Shown one piece after another: positions 30,901-40,138 of a stretch of 64,000 nucleotides of DNA. The translations under genes were made by a program, and so were the position numbers. The DNA comes from an uncultured Acidobacteriaceae bacterium (GTDB taxonomy: Bacteria; Acidobacteriota; Terriglobia; Terriglobales; Acidobacteriaceae), in NCBI GenBank assembly GCA_937879855.1, contig CALFMO010000007.1:186001-250000 (forward strand), written 5' to 3'. Every line of letters begins with the position of its first letter. Position 1 is the first letter of the stretch. The notes below the pieces were generated by a model that searched no databases, had not been told where the DNA came from, and was given only the letters and a program-made list of their open reading frames with translations.

Positions 30901-32431
30901 GATCGAGGAGTTTACCGCGCTTGCGTTCCCATCCCATCCATCCCCTCTCGCGCGGGTTGTAGATGCGATGCCGGTGAAGCAAGAAAAAGGAACCGATATT
31001 TTTTTCGGCGTACCGTTCGTTCAGTTCGCTGATCAGTTTCGAGCATAGCTCCACCAGCGCATCGTCTTCCGGCGCGGGCTTCGGCGAATCCGGCAGATCG
31101 GAGACAAGCGCGAAGTGCAAATTAGGATCGTGATTGCCAAGGAAACGTACTTCCAGTTTCTCAACCAGTCCGTGAACTTGCTTTTCGTTGAGCAGAAGGG
31201 TCGGAATGGCGACCAGGGTCATGCAATCGTCGGGAATGCCGTCCGAAAAATCGAGCTTGGAGAGCGAGGCCGCTGGCAGCAGGTTGGTGGTCAAGTAGTT
31301 CATCACCTGCACCGCCGCCTGAGAAGCCGGTAGCAACAGAAACATCATCGAGAGCAGAACCAGCAGCAGCGGAGTGCTGGCCACAGTCAAAAGCCAGACG
31401 GCAGCAGTAGTGATCACGAACGTGAGCACGGCAATTCCCAGCAGAAGATATTCCGCGGGGTGCTGCCGTAAAAATAGCCGCACGCGTTCGCCGAACTTGG
31501 GGTGCGAGCCGACCCGCTGGCGAAGTAGGTTCGCGCCTTCGCCGACCAGATAGTAGCCAATATGCGATTCGCGAAGCTTAATCCTCGGATCGCTGTATCG
31601 TCGGGCCTCAGCCTGCCGCGCCAGTGCGAGCGCTTCTTCCGCCACTTCCAACTCATTTCGGTCGGAGCGTCCGGCAATCTTCGCCACTTGCTCTCGATAA
31701 AGATTCCGGCTCTCAACATCCATTGCCGCGAAGGAGCCAACCGGATCCTGGCGCAGAATCGGGTCGAAAGGAATGAGATGCTCCAGCACATCCTTCCAGG
31801 AAGTTTGGCTAATCGTTTCTAAAGTGCGGATGCGTTTGGTGACGGGTTCGCCAGGCGTAGCGGTCGGATCGTTCACCAGACGAACACCCTGGGCGGCAAT
31901 CTTTTCAAGCAAGACCAGCTTGAGCGCCGGCACGAGCGCGCCGACTTCGTGAAATTCGAGCGGCGCGGTCTGCTCAAAGGCCAGGCAGAATTCCGTGAAC
32001 TCCGCTTCAGAGAAAGTGGTGTCGGTTTCCTCGAAAAAAGCCTGCGCTATGACCAGCACGCGGGGCAGAACTTCATCCTTGGTCGAAACATGAGGAATGC
32101 GCGTCAGCGGCACCAGATCGTCCGCAGCCGCGCGTAATTCTGAGGATAGTTGCTGCGCATTGTCCCGCAGCCAGAGCAGATCCTCCGAAGTAGGGGACTT
32201 TTCGAAGGCCTCATCCACTCCGTCAAATATGACTTTGAAAGCGGCCGCGAGCTTTCGGCAGCGCGACGAGAACGTATCGGAGGAAGCGCCCGGCAGCCAA
32301 CCCACGCGGGCGGCAAGCTCTTTGCCCGCTTCCGCGACACGCAGGTGCTCCAGCTTTGCCTCATCGCTGGTCAACGGATGCGGTTGCTCGTCCTCATAGA
32401 GGATGCCCCGGGTTAGAGTCTTGGGAACCAT
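27974..32431 (-). CDS. Cyclic beta-1,2-glucan synthase-like protein without the C-terminal phosphorylase domain
   Basis: A 1485-residue NdvB/ChvB-type membrane protein. N-terminal helical part (1-300), TM segments near 325-400, then a family 84 glycosyltransferase: TLDSDTELPRG near 541, EDYPSHYSAYSRRKHRWLRG near 672-691 (QxxRW-like), and more TM segments at about 715-860. The C-terminal part (about 1000-1470; RPYTRDRGHTVMLSWTGTMF, SWMVHHQGMSLLSLANF) is the GH189-type cyclising domain. Usual synthases of about 2800 residues continue with a GH94 phosphorylase that trims chains. This one stops cleanly at that boundary (RVQATELLLQEKPV). With ABC and GH144 genes upstream it forms a beta-1,2-glucan locus. 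Confidence 0.85.
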   Translation of the reverse strand: MVPKTLTRGILYEDEQPHPLTSDEAKLEHLRVAEAGKELAARVGWLPGASSDTFSSRCRKLAAAFKVIFDGVDEAFEKSPTSEDLLWLRDNAQQLSSELRAAADDLVPLTRIPHVSTKDEVLPRVLVIAQAFFEETDTTFSEAEFTEFCLAFEQTAPLEFHEVGALVPALKLVLLEKIAAQGVRLVNDPTATPGEPVTKRIRTLETISQTSWKDVLEHLIPFDPILRQDPVGSFAAMDVESRNLYREQVAKIAGRSDRNELEVAEEALALARQAEARRYSDPRIKLRESHIGYYLVGEGANLLRQRVGSHPKFGERVRLFLRQHPAEYLLLGIAVLTFVITTAAVWLLTVASTPLLLVLLSMMFLLLPASQAAVQVMNYLTTNLLPAASLSKLDFSDGIPDDCMTLVAIPTLLLNEKQVHGLVEKLEVRFLGNHDPNLHFALVSDLPDSPKPAPEDDALVELCSKLISELNERYAEKNIGSFFLLHRHRIYNPRERGWMGWERKRGKLLDLNRLMRGQFDSFPVKIGDLSILRKIRYVITLDSDTELPRGAAHRMVGAIAHPLNQAIIDPDNNVVVAGYGILQPRVDVSVQSTARSRLAAIFAGESGLDPYTRAVSDVYQDLFGEGTFTGKGIYEVDTVARVLSHRFPRNALLSHDLIEGAYARAGLVTDIVVIEDYPSHYSAYSRRKHRWLRGDWQIVEWLTDRVPTESGARVPNPISLVSRWKILDNLRRSLVEPATFALFLFGWFVTDHPFLWTLAAICILFVPAWVEFGFGLTRAVLDGSPRIARDALGNLFATNFTVLLTLTLLAHQMLLSLDAVGRALIRRLVTRERLLEWETAAEAELGERRTQIDRYLDWMPILAIGLGALIWLTRHHSFWAAAPILALWACSKGLVLWLNASPMKSVPETTREDTWLLRKSALHIWRYFREFSNEENNWLVPDNIEDKPRKVADSVSPTNVGLLLNARQVANEFGYVTVPELLELTQKTLLTIDRLPKYRGHLMNWYETRTLKPKPPFFISSVDSGNLVASLWTLDQGCRDVLRRPLASRALAEGLLDHLRVLVKLRALPKRVLSRCEEDFQNKDWLTSILNLKEEDLNPKKPRPEYEQSADVVWFRQQAHLRLRKIGELVRTYLPWKLPEFAALRGALTGAGAKIDGVALQQLPDLTLELERRLDEILQSRRDETAAAERLMPMLAEARRNALHLIEELRHASEQARSLGNAMDFSFLLDKQRLLLSVGFDAQTEELQPYNYNLLATEPRTAVFVAIAKEDIPQDCWFRLDRPYTRDRGHTVMLSWTGTMFEYLMPSIWMRVYPNTLLDRASVAAVRSQQDYATLKGILWGISESACSKRNDAGDYHYEAFGVPSLSLRKNGAEPMVVSPYSTFLALNVDRDGALANLRRMDSQGWFGSYGFYEAVDYTRPRGRLFRARYELVYSWMVHHQGMSLLSLANFLCHNVVQGWFHSDRRVQATELLLQEKPVAQMRAA

Positions 32432-32471
32432 AGTTGCTAAAACTTCCTCCTACACAACTTTCACCGCGATT

Positions 32472-34292
32472 TCATCGATAACTGGCGGCCTGCAACTCGA
32501 ACATCTCCGCATAACGCCCGCCGAGTTGGGTCAACGCGTCGTGGTCTCCTTCTTCCGCGATGCGTCCCTTTTCCAGTACCACAATGCGATCCGCCATACG
32601 CACCGTCGAAAACCGGTGTGAGATGAATAAAGCCATTTTCCCCGTGGTCAACTCAGCAAAACGCTGGAACACCTCATACTCGCTGCGCGCATCCAGTGCC
32701 GACGTGGGCTCGTCGAGGATGAGCACCTGCGCATCGCGCAGATAGGCTCGCGCCAACGCCACTTTCTGCCACTCGCCACCCGAGAGATCCACTCCGCCGT
32801 CGAAGCGCCTACCCAGCATCTGATCAAACCCGGAGGGAAGTTTGCCCACAACTTCGTCCGCCATACTTTTCTGAGCAGACTGCTGCAGCAAGTCCTGGTT
32901 TTCGATCTGCTCGATTCGGCCCACCGCAATGTTCTCCCGCGCCGTCATTTCGTAGCGCATAAAATCCTGAAAGATGACACCGATCTCGCGGTAAAGATCT
33001 TCGAGGTCGTACTCACGCAGGTCAATGCCATCGAGCAGGACCTGTCCCTCAGCCGGGTCGTAGAGGCGGGTCAGTAGCTTGACGATGGTGGTTTTGCCTT
33101 CTCCGTTTTCACCGATCAACGCCACGCGCTCTCCCGGCCGCAAATGAAAGTTCAATCCATTTAAAACCAGGCGCGAGCTTCCCGGGTATCGGAAAGAAAC
33201 ATTACGAAATTCGAATCCGCGCTGGATGGGACGCGGCGCCGGCAAAGCGTCAGGTTTCGATCGGATCGTGGGACGCATCTCGAAGAATGCGATCAGGTCC
33301 GTTAAGAACAAGGCCTGATCCGCGATCGTCGACAGCGTCGAGAACGTTTGCTGCAGGTTCGAACTGGCGTCGCGTATGGCGTTAGCCAGGAAAGTTAAGG
33401 TGCCGAGGCTGAACGCGCCGGTGACTGTCTTCCAAACCGCGAAGACGTAGGCGGTGTAGTAGCCGGCTGTGCCAATGGCGGAAAGTAGCGAGCCCATCAC
33501 AACTTTCCGGCGAGCCAGGGCCACATCCTCTTCGTAAACCCGGGTTGAAAGTCCCTTGAACCTGTCGGTGAGAAATCCTTTCAGGCCGAACAGCTTCAAT
33601 TCCTTGGCGGCTTCTTTGCTTCCGCCCAGAATGCGCAGGTAATCGAGTTGGCGCCGAATGGGAGTCTGGCGAAAATTCTTGGCGTATCCCAGGAACGCAA
33701 AGTGAGTTTCGCCCACGAAGGCCGGAATCACTCCCACAATCAGCAAAAGCAGAAGCCAGGGCGAGAATAGCATGATCGAGATCGACAATGTGATCGTCGT
33801 AATCAGTTGCTGGATGAGGCGTCCAATCGCCTGAATCATGTACAGCCGGTCCGTAGCCTGTACCCGCGCTCGCTCGAGCCGGTCGTAGAAGGTGGGATCC
33901 TCGTAGGCCAAAAGATCCAAGCTGGCGGCGTGCTCCATAACGCTAACACTTATGTGGTGTGTGTACTTGCCCGCAAGCAGGGCGTCGAGGTAGTCGATGC
34001 CACGGCTGAGTATGCCCGCTGCCACCGCCAAGGCAAACTCTGCGGCAACCAGCCACCACAGCCGGGCTCCCGCCGGCTGATGGGTGGTGACGACGCGGAC
34101 GATGGTGTCGATGATGAGCTTTGAAACCCAGAACAGGGCTGGAGGGAGAAGAGCGGAAAAAACCCGGGCGATCAGCCCGAGCACGACCACCAGGCGGCCG
34201 GATTCCCAGACAAAACGTAATACGGCGGGTACGTTGCGGAGCGCCGAGACTCGCTCCCGCCAACTGCCTCGAAACTCAGGCTCCCCGCTCAT
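32472..34292 (-). CDS. ABC transporter, fused permease and ATPase (exporter)
   Basis: A 606-residue half-transporter of exporter type: six membrane helices in 1-320 (SGRLVVVLGLIARVFSALLP, LFSPWLLLLLIVGVIPAFVG), then an ATPase with Walker A GENGEGKTT at about 391, signature VDLSGGEWQKVALARAY near 500 and Walker B VLILDEPTSALD near 522. It ends 40 bp before the glucan synthase gene. Size, topology and neighbours fit NdvA/ChvA, which export cyclic beta-1,2-glucan. General lipid or peptide exporters look alike, so the substrate is inferred from position. Confidence 0.88.
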   Translation of the reverse strand: MSGEPEFRGSWRERVSALRNVPAVLRFVWESGRLVVVLGLIARVFSALLPPALFWVSKLIIDTIVRVVTTHQPAGARLWWLVAAEFALAVAAGILSRGIDYLDALLAGKYTHHISVSVMEHAASLDLLAYEDPTFYDRLERARVQATDRLYMIQAIGRLIQQLITTITLSISIMLFSPWLLLLLIVGVIPAFVGETHFAFLGYAKNFRQTPIRRQLDYLRILGGSKEAAKELKLFGLKGFLTDRFKGLSTRVYEEDVALARRKVVMGSLLSAIGTAGYYTAYVFAVWKTVTGAFSLGTLTFLANAIRDASSNLQQTFSTLSTIADQALFLTDLIAFFEMRPTIRSKPDALPAPRPIQRGFEFRNVSFRYPGSSRLVLNGLNFHLRPGERVALIGENGEGKTTIVKLLTRLYDPAEGQVLLDGIDLREYDLEDLYREIGVIFQDFMRYEMTARENIAVGRIEQIENQDLLQQSAQKSMADEVVGKLPSGFDQMLGRRFDGGVDLSGGEWQKVALARAYLRDAQVLILDEPTSALDARSEYEVFQRFAELTTGKMALFISHRFSTVRMADRIVVLEKGRIAEEGDHDALTQLGGRYAEMFELQAASYR

Positions 34293-34447
34293 AACGCAAT
34301 CCCCAAAGCTCGCGGCCGCAGGGAATCATCCTCCGGCGCGCGAAGCGACGCAACCCGTGTATCAGTAGCACCAGCCGACACTCTAAGTGCAGCAGAATCA
34401 ACTTCTGGCGAATAAACTGATCCAAGGCATTAAGCGAGGGTTGGATG

Positions 34448-34485
34448 AAAAAAGGGGTCTTACGGTTGGTCCAATGAGGAGACCC
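34448..34485 (-). terminator. Possible intrinsic terminator after the GH144 gene
   Basis: On the minus strand GGGTCT (34485-34480) pairs with AGACCC (34460-34455) around a 19-base loop and is followed by CTTTTTT. The stem is only six pairs and the loop long, so efficiency is doubtful. Read-through into the ABC gene is possible. Confidence 0.4.
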
Positions 34486-34516
34486 TTGGGAAGCGATCAG
34501 TCGGTGCAATCGATCG

Positions 34517-35857
34517 CTAGTATTTATGAAACCCTGCTTTTTCCATTCCACGCTGCGCCTCCGCGGTCTTCATAAACGTGTCCCAGACAAACCCGGTACG
34601 CAGATTTTCAGCCATTAACAGGATGATCCCGGTATCAATACCGATCACATCAGGATCATACCAGTTTTTGAGGGGGTTGAAGGCATTCACGAAGCCGTAC
34701 TTGGTCCAAGCCGCCGGATAGCGGTTTCGGATCGTCTTCAATACCCGCAGGGTCTCCGCCGGAAGAAATGGCAAGGAACCCCCGGCCGCGCTCGGAACTA
34801 CAGTGCCATCAATAGGGCCCATGGCAGGGGGTCCACCCCAGGCCACGTAGCCGTGCTCGGAGTCGGAAGCGGTAATTCCCCAGAGGTCCTCGCTGTAATC
34901 GGGAAACTGTTTGCCCAACTCGATACAAAACCTGCGGTGGACCTCCGTCGCAGTCACAGAATTCTGGTAATAGTCAGCGAATTTGTCGCGCTTGCCGCGA
35001 AAATCAAACCACGCCTGCGAGAACTGGTGCACAAAGAGGGGCGCAAACGATCCGATATAGCGCATCCCGTCATATTCAAAGAGCACGCGCTTCCAGGCGT
35101 TCCAGGTCTCCGCTTGGAGCGGATGGGCGGACGACCCCATCCCAAGCAGATTGATCATCATCAGTTCGCTGTAGTAATCCCACCGGGAAGGGAGAAATCC
35201 AACCTCGGGCGTCCATCCGTGCGTCAACAGGGACGTGTCCTCCGAGAGCCACGTCCAGTCCACGCGGCTGAAGATCAGGTCCGCGAGTTGTGCGACCGCG
35301 GGGTGACGGAAATGCTCACGGCAGGTAAGAATTCCACACAAGAGAATGGAAGTATCCACCGACGAGACCTCGGAGTCGAACATGCGCTCGCCGGTCTCGG
35401 GATTGGCAAAGTGGTAGAAAAACCCGCGGTGGTTGGGCAGTTTCTTCCAAAGAAACCGCAGCGTGGCGAAGACCCGCTGCAGGGCATCGGTACGGGAGAT
35501 GAAACCGCGCTGCTCTCCAATGCAGAGAGCCGTAAGACCGAAGCCCGTCGCCGCAATACTGGACGCTCCTCCTTGATCGAAGGTGTGAATATTGCAGCGA
35601 TCCTTAACCATGCCGGTGTTGGGACTTCCCTGTTCCCAGAAGAAAAGAAAACTTGCTTTCTCCACGTCATTCAGAAACTGATCATCTTCCGCTGATAGCG
35701 GGGCTGGTGTCGCGGTAGCTCCGTCGGACTGTGCGGAAGGTTGCTCCTGTATATCTAGAGCCGACATTATCTTTACGAGGGGCAAGGAAAGGCTCGTCGC
35801 CAGAACCTGACGCAGCATCTGCCGGCGCGACAGCAGATTTCGGTCGGCATCAGTCAT
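34517..35857 (-). CDS. Exported GH144-like glycosidase (glucoamylase-like fold)
   Basis: A 446-residue protein of the PF10091 'glycoamylase' type, the fold that includes GH144 endo-beta-1,2-glucanases. Its N-terminus has a twin-arginine-like signal (SRRQMLRQVLATSLSLPLVK). The catalytic alpha/alpha barrel spans about 60-435, with FLFFWEQGSPNTGMVKDR, FYHFANPETGERMFDSEVSS, WDYYSELMMINLLGMGS and FNPLKNWYDPDVIGIDTGI as the usual conserved blocks. It is the first gene of a strand that continues with an exporter and a beta-1,2-glucan synthase. A role in trimming or recycling exported glucan is the natural reading. Specificity towards beta-1,2 links is inferred from family and context. Confidence 0.84.
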   Translation of the reverse strand: MTDADRNLLSRRQMLRQVLATSLSLPLVKIMSALDIQEQPSAQSDGATATPAPLSAEDDQFLNDVEKASFLFFWEQGSPNTGMVKDRCNIHTFDQGGASSIAATGFGLTALCIGEQRGFISRTDALQRVFATLRFLWKKLPNHRGFFYHFANPETGERMFDSEVSSVDTSILLCGILTCREHFRHPAVAQLADLIFSRVDWTWLSEDTSLLTHGWTPEVGFLPSRWDYYSELMMINLLGMGSSAHPLQAETWNAWKRVLFEYDGMRYIGSFAPLFVHQFSQAWFDFRGKRDKFADYYQNSVTATEVHRRFCIELGKQFPDYSEDLWGITASDSEHGYVAWGGPPAMGPIDGTVVPSAAGGSLPFLPAETLRVLKTIRNRYPAAWTKYGFVNAFNPLKNWYDPDVIGIDTGIILLMAENLRTGFVWDTFMKTAEAQRGMEKAGFHKY

Positions 35858-36050
35858 GCACTTGTGTTTCCAGGATCATGGTAACTTGGAAAAACAGTCG
35901 AACCCCGGCTTGAAGTCTGCGTAGCAAAGGAAAGTACGAATACGTTTCATTTTTACGAAATCTATTCCAAGGATGCAACTGAAGTTTTCGACGTTGCAAA
36001 TATTCACGGCCACACGTCATCATATATAGAAGCCGTTAAGAACGATTCGC

Positions 36051-37034
36051 ATGACGCGCGCTCACAAAATTGAAGCCCTTAGCGGCCTGCTGGTCGCAGC
36101 ACTCCTTGCGGTTGCCAGTCTGGCATTGATCCGCTGGCAGAAACAAAAAACAATTTCGCTTCAGGGAGCGGTACTGATTCAGGATGCCGATCCCCGAAAA
36201 CAACAGCCGATCGCCGGTGTGGAGGTTTCCGCGGGCAATCTCGCAATGTCGGATGTCAAGACGGATTCCTCTGGACTCTTCGTTCTTAAATTGCGCAAGC
36301 CAATTCGTCGGGGCTATGCCATCGACCTCAGTTTCCATCACGCCCAGTACCATCCGCTGGTCGTGAATGAATTTGTCGGCAACAAGCTTTACATCGTACA
36401 TCTTGCTCCGTTGTCCACTAAAGTTGCTCCATCGAATCAACCCCAAACGCACGTAACCAACGTTCGGATCAGGTATACGATCAAGGCCATGACGGACCTG
36501 AATGTGGGAAGTGCCGTGAAGACCTTCGAAATCGAGAACAAGGGAGATGTACCTTGCCAGGGTCAGCATCCTTGTTCACCCGATGGCCGGTGGAAGGCAA
36601 CCGACGGTTCGATTACGTTGGACGCCGGCACGGGGAATCAATTTCGCAACGAGCGCGCGTCGTGCATCGCCGGCCCGTGTCCTTTCACACGCATTCAGGC
36701 CGACAATTCCTCACAGGGAGGTCGCATTCTCACAGTGTCAGCGCGTGACTGGTCCGATACGGCTACGTTTCTGTTAGAGGCTGAAGTATTCCGCCCCATG
36801 ATCACTCAAAGGGAACACTGGTCCTATCCGGTGATCTTTGGGGAGAGCCTTTCCTTCACTCTACCCACCGCCGCAGAGAGTGTGAGCATCGAGGCGGACG
36901 TTGACGGTCAGACGATTATTTTCCCGCTCGGACCAACACTCTTTTTGAGCTGGGCAAGCTGCGATGCCAGCAGCGAGGTCGACCGGGGACGCGTATATCG
37001 TTGTACGCCCAAGCCGGGATATCGCCTTCAGTAG
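36051..37034 (+). CDS. Membrane-anchored hypothetical protein with carboxypeptidase-regulatory-like domain
   Basis: A 327-residue protein with one N-terminal membrane segment (LSGLLVAALLAVASLALIRW, about 10-29), so mostly periplasmic. Residues about 36-110 look like a CarboxypepD_reg/transthyretin-like sandwich (PIAGVEVSAGNLAMSDVKTD then SSGLFVLKLR). The rest, with several cysteines (CQGQHPC, CIAGPCPF, a late Cys pair), is not recognised but could hold disulfides. No close functional partner: it sits between the divergent GH144 gene and the CoA ligase. Confidence 0.7.
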   Translation: MTRAHKIEALSGLLVAALLAVASLALIRWQKQKTISLQGAVLIQDADPRKQQPIAGVEVSAGNLAMSDVKTDSSGLFVLKLRKPIRRGYAIDLSFHHAQYHPLVVNEFVGNKLYIVHLAPLSTKVAPSNQPQTHVTNVRIRYTIKAMTDLNVGSAVKTFEIENKGDVPCQGQHPCSPDGRWKATDGSITLDAGTGNQFRNERASCIAGPCPFTRIQADNSSQGGRILTVSARDWSDTATFLLEAEVFRPMITQREHWSYPVIFGESLSFTLPTAAESVSIEADVDGQTIIFPLGPTLFLSWASCDASSEVDRGRVYRCTPKPGYRLQ

Positions 37035-37130
37035 CCCTCAAACACCCAATAATTCTGCCGGCATTGATGAACTCCAAGGCTCCTTGAATCAGTGGACAAG
37101 ACAGCGTAGACGACGTAAAGTCTGCGTGTG

Positions 37131-38663
37131 ATGAGCCGTAGCACCGGTATTCCAATCATTGCCCGCGCCGAACTGCATAACGGACACACAGCGGTGGACG
37201 ATGCGGAGGCCTCTTTCAGCTATGCCGATTTGCTGGATGCGTCGTCGCGCGTGGCAGCGGCGCTGCTGGCCGGCCGCAATGATCTTGGCGAAGAACGGAT
37301 TGCATTCCTTCTAACGCCGGGATTTCCCTGGGTTGCCGTTCAGTGGGGCATCTGGAGGGCGGGCGGAATTGCGGTGCCGTTGCCGGTCAACGCAGCTAGG
37401 CCTGAGCTTGAATATTTCATTTACGACGCCAAAGCATCGACACTCATTTGTGATCCTCCAGCGGCTTCCCTGCTGTCGCCAATTGTGACGGCCCGCGGCA
37501 TCCGCCTGTTGTTATATGACCAACTTCGAGCCCCCCAAACCCCGGAATTGACGAACACCGCCTCAAACATCAGTGCAGAACGACGCGGCATGATTCTGTA
37601 CACGAGCGGCACTTCGAACCGACCCAAAGGGGTGGTCACAACCCACGCCAACATCACGGCACAGATCACAAGCCTGGTGGAGGCTTGGGAGTGGTCGGCC
37701 AGCGATGACATTCTCCTGTGTTTGCCGCTGCACCACGTGCACGGAATCATCAATGTTGTTTCCTGCGCGCTGTGGACAGGTGCGACCTGCCGTATGCTGC
37801 CGCGATTTGATGCCAATACGGTGTGGGATTGTATCGCCGAAGACAACCTAACCCTCTTCATGGCGGTACCGACGATTTATATGAAACTCATCGCGGCCTG
37901 GGAAGCGGCATCGCCGGAGCGCCGCGAGATCTTAAGCCGGGCGTGCACCCGACTGCGTTTGATGGTGTCGGGATCGGCCGCTCTTCCGGTGTGCACGCTG
38001 CAGCGCTGGAAGGAAATCAGCGGGCACACTTTATTGGAGCGCTATGGAATGACAGAGATTGGCATGGCACTATCGAACCCGCTCCATGGCGAACGCGTGC
38101 CGGGCAGCGTCGGACGGCCATTGCCGGGCGTCGAAGTTCGGTTGGTTGGAGAGGAGTGCGAACCTGTTGCACCGGGAACTGCGGGCGAAATCGAAGTCCG
38201 AGGGCCCAACGTATTCACCGAATATTGGGGCAAGCCCGAAGCCACGCGCGACGCCTTTCGCGACGGCTGGTTTCGCACTGGAGATACGGCGGTCGTCGAG
38301 AACGACGTTTATCGCATTCTGGGCCGTACGAACATCGACATCCTCAAAACGGGCGGGCACAAAGTCTCCGCTCTGGAGATTGAGGAGGCTCTGCGTGAAC
38401 ATCCCGCGGTGGCCGAATGTGCGGTAGTGGGCCTGCCCGATGAAGAGTGGGGGGAGCGCGTCGTCGCCGCCGTGGTCCTAAAGGATGGCGATAATCTCGA
38501 TCTGCCGTCGCTTCGCTCGTGGGCCCGAGAGTCGCTGGCGCCGCACAAACTTCCTTCCCGGCTCCTCGTGCTGGAGGCGCTTCCGCGCAACGCCATGGGA
38601 AAGGTGATAAAGGCCTCGGTCGTGGCCTTGTTTCAAACCGCGGACGACGAAGCTGTCGCCTAA
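37131..38663 (+). CDS. Acyl-CoA synthetase, malonyl-CoA synthetase-like
   Basis: ATP-dependent CoA ligase of the ANL superfamily, 510 residues. Motifs: P-loop YTSGTSNRPKGVV (near 160), LPLHHVHGIINVV, YGMTEIGMA, GWFRTGDT, the hinge region ILGRTNIDILKTGGHKVSAL, and the late catalytic lysine in LPRNAMGKVIKA. The HHVHG block and overall length are close to MatB/ACSF3, which activate malonate or methylmalonate, but substrate cannot be fixed by eye. The ATG at 37131 is preferred over the GTG just before it. The following gene is an MFS carrier 168 bp away, which may bring in the acid. Confidence 0.85.
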   Translation: MSRSTGIPIIARAELHNGHTAVDDAEASFSYADLLDASSRVAAALLAGRNDLGEERIAFLLTPGFPWVAVQWGIWRAGGIAVPLPVNAARPELEYFIYDAKASTLICDPPAASLLSPIVTARGIRLLLYDQLRAPQTPELTNTASNISAERRGMILYTSGTSNRPKGVVTTHANITAQITSLVEAWEWSASDDILLCLPLHHVHGIINVVSCALWTGATCRMLPRFDANTVWDCIAEDNLTLFMAVPTIYMKLIAAWEAASPERREILSRACTRLRLMVSGSAALPVCTLQRWKEISGHTLLERYGMTEIGMALSNPLHGERVPGSVGRPLPGVEVRLVGEECEPVAPGTAGEIEVRGPNVFTEYWGKPEATRDAFRDGWFRTGDTAVVENDVYRILGRTNIDILKTGGHKVSALEIEEALREHPAVAECAVVGLPDEEWGERVVAAVVLKDGDNLDLPSLRSWARESLAPHKLPSRLLVLEALPRNAMGKVIKASVVALFQTADDEAVA

Positions 38664-38831
38664 GACCACCTTCGGCATCTTCCTTGACACGCCATGGTAT
38701 CCTGCCCACGCCCATAAAGATGTCTGCGCTTTGGTGTGCATGAGCGCGGGCGATTCAGAGGGAGCCGCGATCTTCTTGCAGCTCCGAATCCGAAGTAAGG
38801 TTTTTGCGGTCCTCACTGTATTGGAGGCATC

Positions 38832-40118
38832 ATGGCCGTCGAAGCAGTGACTCGCACCAAACTCACACGCCAACAAATCACAGGCTTCTGGGGCGCATGG
38901 GCTGGTTGGACGCTCGACGGCATGGACTCGGTGATTTATGCTCTCGTGCTGAGTCCCGCACTCACCGAACTGCTGCCAAAATCCGGCTATAAAGCCACGG
39001 CCGCCAATGTGGGATACGCGGGATCGATTCTATTTGCGCTATTCCTTGTCGGTTGGGGACTGTCGTTAATTTGGGGCCCGATCGCCGACAAGTTTGGCCG
39101 CACCCGAGTGCTCGCTGCGACTATCTTTGTTTACGCGATCTTCACAGGAGCCGCTGCTTTATCGCAAACCGTGTGGCAGTTGGGACTGTTTCGATTGTTG
39201 GCGGGCATCGGAATCGGCGGCGAATGGGCACTGGCTGGCACCTATGTTGCTGAAGCGTGGCCCGAAGACCGCCGAAAGATGGGCGCGGGATACTTGCAGA
39301 CCGGTTACTATGCTGGCTTCTTTCTGGCTTCGGCCTTGAACTACACGGTGCAGGCCCGCTTTGGCTGGCGGGCCATGTTCTGGTGCGGCCTCAGTCCCGT
39401 CATCGTTGCTGTGATGGTTCTGTTACGCGTGAGAGAGTCGGAGCGCTGGCAACAAAAAGCGCAACGCAAAGCCGCGGGTGGACTCTCATCTCTGCGCGCG
39501 ATCTTCAGTCCGCCTTACACGCAGCGCACGCTGGTCAACACCGTACTGCTGGCCTCGGCGATCTGCGGCCTTTGGGCGGCCGCAGTCTATGCTCCGACGG
39601 CAATCATCGCCCTGGCCAAACGTGCTGGCATGTTGCAGGCGCAGGCCGTGCACGTGTCTTCCTTCGGCATGGGCTTGTTGTCGCTGGGGACGATCCTCGG
39701 ATGCCTGGCGGTTCCTCCGATTGCCGAACGCTTAGGACGCAAACGAACACTGGCAATTTATTTCCTCGGGATGACAATCTGCATCCTGCTGAGCTTTGGC
39801 TGGGCGTTCTACCTGCCCGAGGGACTGGATCCGTTCATCGCGGTACTGTTCTTCTTAGGCTTCTTCGGCGGCAACTTTGCGATCTTCAGTCTCTGGTTAC
39901 CAGAGCAGTACGGAACCACAGTGCGCGCGACAGCATTTGCGTTTACCACTTCCTTCGGACGATTCATTGCCGCAGGAGTTAACTTCGGAGTCGGCGCGCT
40001 GGTCAGCCGAATGGGGACGCTGGGAAAGCCAGTTGCGTTCACCGCCATCGCTTTTGGCATCGGCCTGCTCTTTATTCCATTCGCCGTGGAAACCTGGGGC
40101 AAACCGCTGCCGGACTAA
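38832..40118 (+). CDS. MFS transporter, organic acid / sugar symporter type
   Basis: A 428-residue, 12-helix carrier. The MFS signature between helices 2 and 3 is GPIADKFGRTRVL, helix 4-5 has GIGIGGEWALAGTYVAE typical of the AAHS/MHS and NanT groups, and the repeat signature in the second half is AERLGRKRTLA. GGAGG just upstream marks the start. Likely substrates are aromatic or small carboxylic acids. Position after a malonyl-CoA synthetase-like gene hints at dicarboxylate uptake, as inference only. Confidence 0.85.
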   Translation: MAVEAVTRTKLTRQQITGFWGAWAGWTLDGMDSVIYALVLSPALTELLPKSGYKATAANVGYAGSILFALFLVGWGLSLIWGPIADKFGRTRVLAATIFVYAIFTGAAALSQTVWQLGLFRLLAGIGIGGEWALAGTYVAEAWPEDRRKMGAGYLQTGYYAGFFLASALNYTVQARFGWRAMFWCGLSPVIVAVMVLLRVRESERWQQKAQRKAAGGLSSLRAIFSPPYTQRTLVNTVLLASAICGLWAAAVYAPTAIIALAKRAGMLQAQAVHVSSFGMGLLSLGTILGCLAVPPIAERLGRKRTLAIYFLGMTICILLSFGWAFYLPEGLDPFIAVLFFLGFFGGNFAIFSLWLPEQYGTTVRATAFAFTTSFGRFIAAGVNFGVGALVSRMGTLGKPVAFTAIAFGIGLLFIPFAVETWGKPLPD

Positions 40119-40138
40119 GGGCTTTCTAGCGAAGTAAA

